A stretch of 64,000 bases of DNA from Achatina immaculata (Eukaryota; Mollusca; Gastropoda; Stylommatophora; Achatinidae). The stretch lies in NCBI GenBank assembly GCA_009760885.1, contig CM019713.1, positions 81,486,540 through 81,550,539 of the forward strand. The letters run 5' to 3'. The notes under the pieces were generated by a model that was not told where the DNA came from, did no database searches, and was given only the letters and a program-made list of their open reading frames with translations. A program made the translations under genes and the position numbers. Positions 57,413-64,000 of this stretch are shown here, piece after piece. Position 1 is the first letter of the stretch; each line of letters opens with the position of its first letter.

Positions 57413-57639
57413 CAAATCTGAACCATACGCCCATCTGTTTTCACTACTAGAACCAGTTTTACCGCAGTTGTCATTTCTTTCCTGTTCAGATCCTTGGCTT
57501 TATGGATCAGCTTCAATGGCTCAGTACAATGGTCCCAGTTTCCACAGTTTGAAGATCCTTATGACTGGACACGAAGAAAAATCTCACTTCTTTTCTAGAG
57601 ATTTCGTCCTGGTACAAAAGATTCTTCGTCTACTTTCTA

Positions 57640-58665
57640 GAACTGAAAGTTTGATGTTATTTGCAGCCGATTCTGTGGAGACGTTGATTCACAAGATCGA
57701 GTCGGATTGAGAGCGGGTCGTGGTAGCTTCTTTTATTTCCCCTTCCCTGGGTGCAGTTAAAAAAGCAGGGGACGTGCAGTACTTCTTTAGCAGACTCCAC
57801 CTCCCTGGGGATTATAGCGATCCTTGACCCGTTAGCCAAGATAGGCCTATTACTGGGGGTACCAGCGGAGAGCTGGAACAGGGTCTTGGTCAGCTACGGT
57901 TAGCTAACCCTGAAGCTAGTATGTCAGCTATGGTTAGCTAACCCTGAAACTAGTATATCAGCTATGGTTAGCTAACCCTGAAGCTAGTATTTCAGCTATG
58001 GGTCATTAACCCTAAACCCAGCATGTCAGCTATGGTTAGCTAACCCTGAAGCTAGCATATCAGCTATGGTTAGCTAACCCTGAAGTTAGCATGTCAGCTA
58101 TGGTTAGCTAACCCTGAAACTAGCATATCAGCTATGGTTAGCTAACCCTGAAGCTTGTATTTCAGCTATGGTTAGCTAACCCTGAAGCTAGCATATCAGC
58201 TATGGTTAGCTAACCCTGAAGCTAGTATGTCAGCTACGGTTAGCTAACCCTGAAGCTAGCATGTCAGCTATGGTTAGCTAACCCTGAAGCTAGTATGTCA
58301 GCTATGGTTAGCTAACCCTGAAGCTAGCATGTCAGCTATGGTTAGCTAACCCTGAAGCTAGCATGTCAGCTATGGTTAGCTAACCCTGAAGCTAGCATGT
58401 CAGCTATGGTTAGCTAACCCTGAAGCTAGTATGTCAGCTATGGTTAGCTAACCCTGAATCTAGTATGTCAGCTACGGTTAGCTAACCATGAAGCTAGTAT
58501 GTCAGCTACGGTTAGCTAACCCTGAAGCTAGTATGTCAGCTACCCCTGAAGCTAGCATGTCAGCTATGGTTAGCTACCCCTGAAGCTAGTATGTCAGCTA
58601 TGGTTAGCTAACCCTGAAGCTAGCATGTCAACCATGGCTCGCTGACTGCCCAGTCGGACTTCGTC
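57640..58665 (+). mobile_element. Rep-K copy G, with expanded 34-bp array
   Basis: The core (57640-57890) has ATTTGCAGCCGATTCTGTGG, GTACTTCTTTAGCAGACTCC and GAACAGGGTCTTGGTCAGCT. The array (57890-58640) has about 22 units of 34 bp with GTCAGCTAT, GGTTAGCTAACC and CTGAAGCTAGCAT. Every full unit holds the perfect palindrome GGTTAGCTAACC. The end is CTGACTGCCCAGTCGGACTT. Confidence 0.92.
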
Positions 58666-58944
58666 AAAGTTGTTATAGCTCAAATCACCATCTCAATGAA
58701 ATGACCTCTGGCTTCTGCTGTGGCTCCACCACTGGTCACCACACTGAAGTACTGAGTTCTGTTCTCATTCATTCTCTAACAGCTGTTCCTCCTCTCACTT
58801 ACTTTGTCTACTATTTTCTCTGAAGCTGCTTGACCCTCACATTTTGCTGTGTCCAAAAAAAAAAAGACAAAAAAACTTGGTAATTTCTATTATTGTAAAC
58901 TTGCCTCTTCTGTCCTTCAGCATTTATAGATAAAGTAGCCATCT
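58666..58944. other. Stretch with nothing recognised
   Basis: Mixed sequence between two arrays. Confidence 0.4.
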
Positions 58945-59420
58945 GTCTTTATGCCTTGTAAGATAACTGTGATGTCTTGTAAGATAACTGTGATGTCTTG
59001 TAAGATAAATATGATTTCTTGTAAGATAACTGTGATGTCTTGTAAGATAAATATGATTTCTTGTAAGATAACTGTGATGTCTTGTAAGATAAATATGATT
59101 TCTTGTAAGATAAATGTGATGTCTTGTAAGATAAATATGATTTCTTGTAAGATAACTGTGATGTCGTGTAAGATAAATATGATTTCTTGTAAGATAACTG
59201 TGATGTCGTGTAAGATAAATATGATTTCTTGTAAGATAACTGTGACGTCTTGTAAGATAAATATGATTTCTTGTAAGATAACTGTGATGTCGTGTAAGAT
59301 AAATATGATTTCTTGTAAGATAACTGTGATGTCTTGTAAGATAAATATGATTTCTTGTAAGATAACTGTGATGTCGTGTAAGATAATTGTGGTGTCTTGT
59401 AAGATAACTGTGGTTACGAT
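58945..59420. repeat. 21-bp (42-bp higher-order) minisatellite
   Basis: CTTGTAAGATAACTGTGATGT and CTTGTAAGATAAATATGATTT alternate, making a 42-bp higher-order unit. One plus-strand frame is open through the array (MSCKITV and MISCKIN). Confidence 0.94.
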
Positions 59421-59467
59421 AACGTTACGCTGGTGCTAGTGGAGGAAAGATCCTGCGATGTTCAGTT

Positions 59468-59602
59468 TAAAAGCAGAAACAGAAGCAGAAACAGAAGCAG
59501 AAACAGAAGCAGAAACAGAAGCAGAAACAGAAGCATAAACAGAAGGAGAAACAGAAGCAGAAACAGAAGCAGAAACAGAAGCAGAAACAGAAGCAGAGGA
59601 GA
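59468..59602. repeat. 12-bp minisatellite AGAAGCAGAAAC
   Basis: About 11 units of AGAAGCAGAAAC with two variants. Confidence 0.94.
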
Positions 59603-59609
59603 AGGAAAC

Positions 59610-59850
59610 TACAAATGTTGATTTTTCTAAAGTGAGCACATAGATACGAAAAACACACTGTAATCATCCAGTATTTCGACAAAATGCCTTTGTCGAGAAC
59701 AACATATACGACAAAATAGCAGATAACTACGCGTAACGGAATGGAACTTCTCTGTCAAAGATCTGTTTCTGATCTCTCCTTCCTTTCTCTTTTTTGTATT
59801 TTATTATTCTTTAATACTGTCCGGAGACTAACCACTACTCCATTGTCCGC
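59610..59850 (+). repeat. Rep-Z copy, related to the 57211-57312 loop
   Basis: CCAGTATTTCGACAAAATGC and ACAAAATAGCAGATAAC parallel CCAATATTTCAGCAAAAGCC and ACACGGCAGATAAAAAC at 57194-57266. A small hairpin TCGACAAA...TTTGTCGA is inside (59674-59698). Confidence 0.55.
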
Positions 59851-60571
59851 GGTGCATGGCCTCTCATGCTCCGCATCATTATGTCCACTCTCGCCTCAAC
59901 AGCTCTCCATCTCGTTGCTCTTTCTCAACTTCTCTTCAGCTTTCTTTCTGAAGTCCAGCTCGAAGCTGGCGAACCTTGCCAATCTCCTCATCATTATTCT
60001 CATCAATCTTTCTGGAATGGTGTCCATGTCTGGAACACTAGTTCTACTCGCTCCGAATTAAACGCGGATCTGAATCCCGAAAGAAATTAAACGCGGATCT
60101 GAATCCCGAAAGATGAAGAGGAAAAAAAAAAAAAAAGATCCAATTACTCAGAAATGACGACCCAAAAGCCGTCTTGGATCTTGCTCATTGGGGCCGCAGT
60201 TCTAATTTGTTTTAGATTACAGATCATAATAGAAGGTGTTATTTTGTAATTATATACATGAAGTCAACTAGTTTAACCTATGGTTAATTTGTGACGAAGA
60301 AATAAAAGCGCTGTGGACAGAAACAATTTACGTAACAACAGACAAAACATGGCAGAGCCTCTCCATCCTTTCTCGGCATAAAATAAAGTTACAGAATTAA
60401 GAATGAAATATTTTAGTAGTATTGTTTCAATGGCTTCCTACTTTCCTCTGACAAACGTCAGGTTTTGCCATTCAATTACGTACAAACAGTTTGTGACGGT
60501 CGTTATAAATTCAAACAAAGATCTATCAAGGCTGAAATTGTGTGCGGGTATGTGCGCGCGCGCGTGTGTGC
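59851..60571. other. Stretch with nothing recognised
   Basis: 60290-60540 is low in repeats and AT-rich with ATTA-type motifs; no ORF recognised. Confidence 0.4.
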
Positions 60572-60615
60572 ATGTAATCTCTAGGTGAAGCGCGCGCTTC
60601 CCCTAAAGATTACAT
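60572..60615. other. 44-bp near-perfect palindrome
   Basis: ATGTAATCT at the left end mirrors AGATTACAT at the right end, and the centre is GAAGCGCGCGCTTC. 20 of 22 positions pair, with no loop. A GCGC/GTGT run lies just to its left (60551-60570). Confidence 0.95.
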
Positions 60616-60814
60616 ATCATTTCAGGCTCCATGACATCAGATGTCCATCTTTAACAATACGTTTTGAAGTCGGAGCCATAGTAGGATGCATTTCAAGCAC
60701 TCTTGTCAGTGTATTAAGAGATGACATATATCCCCATAAAATGAGAGCCGTTGTATGTTATTTAGGTGAATATATATGACGAAAAATCCGTTCCTTTTAG
60801 TCATAGAATTTGTG

Positions 60815-61560
60815 TCAAATGTCACGGTCTTATCATATGTCACAGTCCTATCATATGTCACAGTCTTATCATATGTCACAGTCTTATCATATGTCACAGT
60901 CTTATCATATGTCACAGTCCTATCATATGTCACAGTCTTATCATATGTCACAGTCTTATCATATGTCACAGTCTTATCATATGTCACAGTCTTATCATAT
61001 GTCAAAGTCCTATCATATGTCACAGTCTTATCATATGTCACAGTCATATCATATGTCACAGTCCTATCATATGTCACAGCCTCATCTTTTGTTACAGTCT
61101 TACCATATGTCACAGTCTTATCATATGTCACAGTCTTATCCTATGTCACAGTCCTATCATATGTCACAGTCTTATCATATGTCACAGTCTTATCATATGT
61201 CACAGTCCTATCATATGTCACAGTCTTATCATATGTCACAGTCTTATCATATGTCACAGTCTTATCATATGTCAAAGTCCTATCATATGTCACAGTCTTA
61301 TCATATGTCACAGTCTTATCATATGTCACAGTCTTATCATATGTCAAAGTCCTATCATATGTCACAGTCTTATCATATGTCGCAGTATCATCTTTTGCCA
61401 CAGTCTTATCATATGTCACAGTCCTATAATATGTCACAGTCTTATCATATGTCACAGTATCATCTTTTGTTACAGTCTTATCATATGTCACAGTCTCATC
61501 TTTTGTTACAGTCTTACCATATGTCACAGTCTTATCATATGTCACAGTCTTATCCTATTT
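60815..61560. repeat. 18-bp minisatellite TATCATATGTCACAGTCT, about 41 units
   Basis: Main forms TCACAGTCT and TCACAGTCC; rarer TCAAAGTCC and CATCTTTTGTTACAGTCT. A block of units from 60820-61080 is repeated almost in the same order from about 61130. Confidence 0.96.
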
Positions 61561-61754
61561 ACAAATCCAATAAGTGTACTTTTATCTTGTACAACTTTTG
61601 TTTCATAATTTTTTTTCAAACCGAAATGTTTTCTGTTAAACATAAGACAACAGATAAAACACAGACAACACAAGACACATTTTGACATGCAAGACATGAT
61701 CTCCATATTACAGCACAGTTTATCCAGATAATTAATATAAACGACTAAGGCTAA

Positions 61755-62355
61755 AACTATGGGACGAAGAAGAAGAACAAGAACAAGCAGAAGAACACGA
61801 ACAATGAGAATAACACGAAGAAGAACAAGAAAAGGAACAAAAACACGAATAAGAACAAGAATAAAAAGAACAACAACAAAAACAAAAACAAGAAGAAGAC
61901 AACAACAACAATAAAAACAAGAAAAAGAACAACAAAAACAAGAAGAAGAAGACCAACAACAAAAACAAGAAGAACAACAATAAGAACAACAAGAACAAAA
62001 ACAAAAATAAGAAGAAGAAAAAAAGAAGAAAAAGAACAATAATAAGCACAAAGAAGAAGAAGAACACGAACAAAAACAAGATCAAAAAGAAGAACAAAAA
62101 CAAGAAGGAGAAGAACAAGAAAAATAAGAAATAGGACAAGAAGAAGAACAAGAACAAAAACAAGAAGGACAAGAACGAGAACAATAAGAAATAGGACAAG
62201 AAGAAGAACAACAACAAAAAACAAGAACAAAAAGAGCAACAACAAGAAGAACAACAAGAAGAAGAATAAGAACAAGTGGAACAAGAAGAACAAGAACAAA
62301 AGCAAGAAGAACAGGAACAAGAACAAAAACAAGAAGAAGACGAAAAAGCAGGAGA
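61755..62355. repeat. AGAACAAGAAGAAC-type purine/C array
   Basis: Degenerate GAAGAACAA and CAAGAACAAAAAC units over 600 bp. Long minus-strand frames are low-complexity by-products. Confidence 0.92.
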
Positions 62356-62411
62356 AGAAAGTGGCTGCTCGGGACTGATTGCCAGATTTGGGATTTTGGA
62401 AGAGAAAACAG

Positions 62412-62945
62412 TTTGAATCTTGAGATGTCGTTTCACGACACATCTTGCTGGACTGCGCTCATGACAATTCTTCTCCATTGTGTGCGATCCTTGGTGTCTC
62501 TGATCACTTCAGGCGCTTTTCTCTTCTCATGCAGCTTGGTCAGAAATCAGAGATATTTTTTTTTCTTTTGGCTTTTCTTTTCTGCTTTTTCTCTCTTTAA
62601 TTTTCCGGTGTTTGCAAAGTTCTCTAACTTCTGTCTTCTCATGGCATGTCCAAGTTCTCTAACTTCTGTCTTCTCATGGCATATCCAAGTTCTCTAACTT
62701 CTGTCTTCTCATGACATGTCCAAGTGCTCTAACTTCTGCCTTCTCATGACACGTCCAAGAAAGTTTCTAACTTTCGTTTCTCTGAAACTCCTTTGAGGAC
62801 CTCTTCGTTTACTTCTTTCTGTTCGCCCAACGCAATTTACTGCATCTGTCTCCAAAGCCACGTCTATTTGGCTCCCAATTTCTTTATAATCTGTTTGTTA
62901 ATTGTCCATGTTTCACAACCATTTCAGAAACAAAGGAAGAAATAT
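62412..62945 (-). mobile_element. LINE-I 3' part (minus) with internal 35-bp repeats
   Basis: The minus strand encodes GCETWTINKQIIKKLGA, a block with EKRKLETFLGRVMRRQKLEH, and the end APEVIRDTKDRTQWRRIVMS then AVQQDVS. A 35-bp segment (TTCTCATGGCATGTCCAAG and TCTCTAACTTCTGTC) is repeated 3-4 times at 62630-62770, expanding the region that encodes the G-VMRR motif. Confidence 0.75.
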
Positions 62946-63885
62946 TAGAAGAAGAAGAAGTGTATACCACAAAACTCACACGCAACAAATCCCCTCGCTT
63001 CCATACACACGAGAAACTAGAGCTATTTGTGGTAGGCCACGTCTCTAACCCGGCTCAGAAAGGAACAAAAACTCTGGAGTTTCCCCTTTATCGACAGCTC
63101 CAACATTCAGAGAGGAGGAATCGATAAACGAGCCTCCCAGTACCTGAAATAGCACTTAGCCACTTCCTCCTCAGAGCTTCCTCTACGACCATTGGATATG
63201 AAATGGGGCCATGCTGTTTTATTGATATTTCTTTTGTACTCATAAAATTAAGCTTCTATTTTCTGAGATCCGCATTGAAAATAGGAGGAGGGGAGGAGGC
63301 AAAGAAAAGCACTGAAAGAGGGTTATTCAGGGAGTGCGCACTGAGAGGCTGAGAATTACGGCCGCGATTCTAGCGATGATTGTTTTCTGTAATTGGATTA
63401 CAGCCGCCTGGAGACTCACAGAGTCCTGGAAGCTCGTCTGGGTGCTTCTGATCTGTGATGTTTATTCCAAACATGAAGTCACTTAAATCGTTTATTTTCT
63501 GTTCTGTCTGAACACTGTGTGGGTGTGTGGATGTTTCTGTGGTTGTCCCCTGCAAATCATATACAAGTTGGAACATTTGTATCACTTTGTACAACAATAC
63601 GCCACGGGATGAACTGGGATCAATCTGGGACAGAAATATACGGGTAGAAAACCTGTATCCAGGACATAGATTTAACAAGTAGAAAATATAGGAAGACATA
63701 GATCAGGAACCGTCGTCATAAGCTCCCCTCCTAGTAGCGTTTGACTGATATGGTCCCCCAGCTTATTCTGCCCTTTGTTTCCACAATGTACCAGGTCGAA
63801 ATGAATCCAGTCCATCTTTTTTCCCACGATGTCCATCCATCTACGACCGAGAGGATTTGAGGGAAACATAAAACAATCTCAAAAA
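62946..63885. other. Mostly single-copy stretch, no repeats seen
   Basis: The longest stretch in the window with balanced composition and no repeat shared elsewhere. It includes GTAATTGGATTACAGCCGCC (63390-63409) and a G/A-rich GGAGGAGGGGAGGAGG (63283). ORFs here (such as minus 63370-63699) have no recognisable family. Confidence 0.45.
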
Positions 63886-63887
63886 CT

Positions 63888-64000
63888 GCAGCGGAAAGAG
63901 CGCGTGGCAAAGGAGGAAATAACCCAAATAAACGGACTTTGAGAACATTATTAAAGAGGTCAGAAGAGGAAGAAAGAAATGGCTGGGCCACGTACTAAGA
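63888..64000 (+). mobile_element. LINE-F copy entering from the right edge
   Basis: Matches 4236-4360: GAGCGCGTGGCAAAGGAGGA, AATAACC, and AAGAAATGGCTGGGCCACGT (encoding the KKWLGHV(L)R motif in one frame). It continues beyond the window. Confidence 0.8.

Noticed and set aside
57890..58640. Interstitial telomere repeats (TTAGCTAACCC resembles TTAGGG)
   Set aside because: The hexamer is not repeated; the TTAG/CTAA match is part of a 34-bp unit.
60766..61685. Long ORFs in several frames (SYHMSQ, TVLSYV, IICHSL repeats)
   Set aside because: All are readings of an 18-bp minisatellite.
61542..62478. Cys/Phe/Ser-rich minus-strand ORFs
   Set aside because: Low-complexity reading of the AGAACAA array.
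63370..63699. Minus-strand ORF as Iroquois exon 1
   Set aside because: Lacks the short aromatic/Pro N-terminal pattern expected for Iroquois and has no clear donor.

Overview
The window is eukaryotic, almost certainly from an invertebrate, and my best guess is a gastropod mollusc. The reasons are a split Iroquois homeobox gene with canonical GT-AG introns, many families of apurinic-endonuclease (RTE-like) LINEs, tRNA-headed SINEs, and a very high load of mini- and microsatellites. The organism is inferred; nothing in the sequence names it.

The one cellular gene I can support is an Iroquois-class (TALE homeobox) transcription factor on the minus strand. Five consecutive coding exons are visible, in transcript order 48876-48770, 44956-44857, 17308-17196, 14494-14332 and 9327-9123. 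All four junction phases agree (2/1, 0/0, 2/1, 0/0), giving 229 codons plus one base of continuous reading frame. The homeodomain is complete and is split by an intron between positions 44 and 45. The start-codon exon was not found. The 3' exons, which should carry the Iro box, are not seen and probably lie beyond the left edge. About 40 kb of the window is intron of this gene, and one intron is 27.5 kb.

The rest is mobile and satellite DNA. From left to right: a 33-bp minisatellite entering from the left edge (1-1325); other arrays; LINE-F (4130-4640); a 40-bp array; LINE-A copy 1 (5825-7970); LINE-D; a stray LINE 5' fragment; the homeodomain exons, separated by a hierarchical repeat (10200-11510), a duplicated LINE-B end and a microsatellite-rich hAT-like bracket (14619-16955). 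The giant intron (17309-44856) holds LINE-B, -C, -D, -E and -G copies, a broken multicopy gene of unknown function (25598-27540) with a SINE inside it, many arrays, a nearly complete LINE-A (39137-42140) and a nested LINE-B2 (42140-44220). Upstream of the last visible exon are more SINEs and LINEs, two fold-back elements, long arrays and a mostly single-copy stretch (62950-63885).

The most notable unexplained item is a dispersed repeat, here called Rep-K, with seven copies in both orientations. It has a conserved core of about 270 bp. It is often preceded by a pyrimidine microsatellite and followed by 34-bp units, which expanded into long arrays in two copies. LINE and repeat family names (LINE-A to -I, Rep-K, -X, -Y, -Z) are local labels only.
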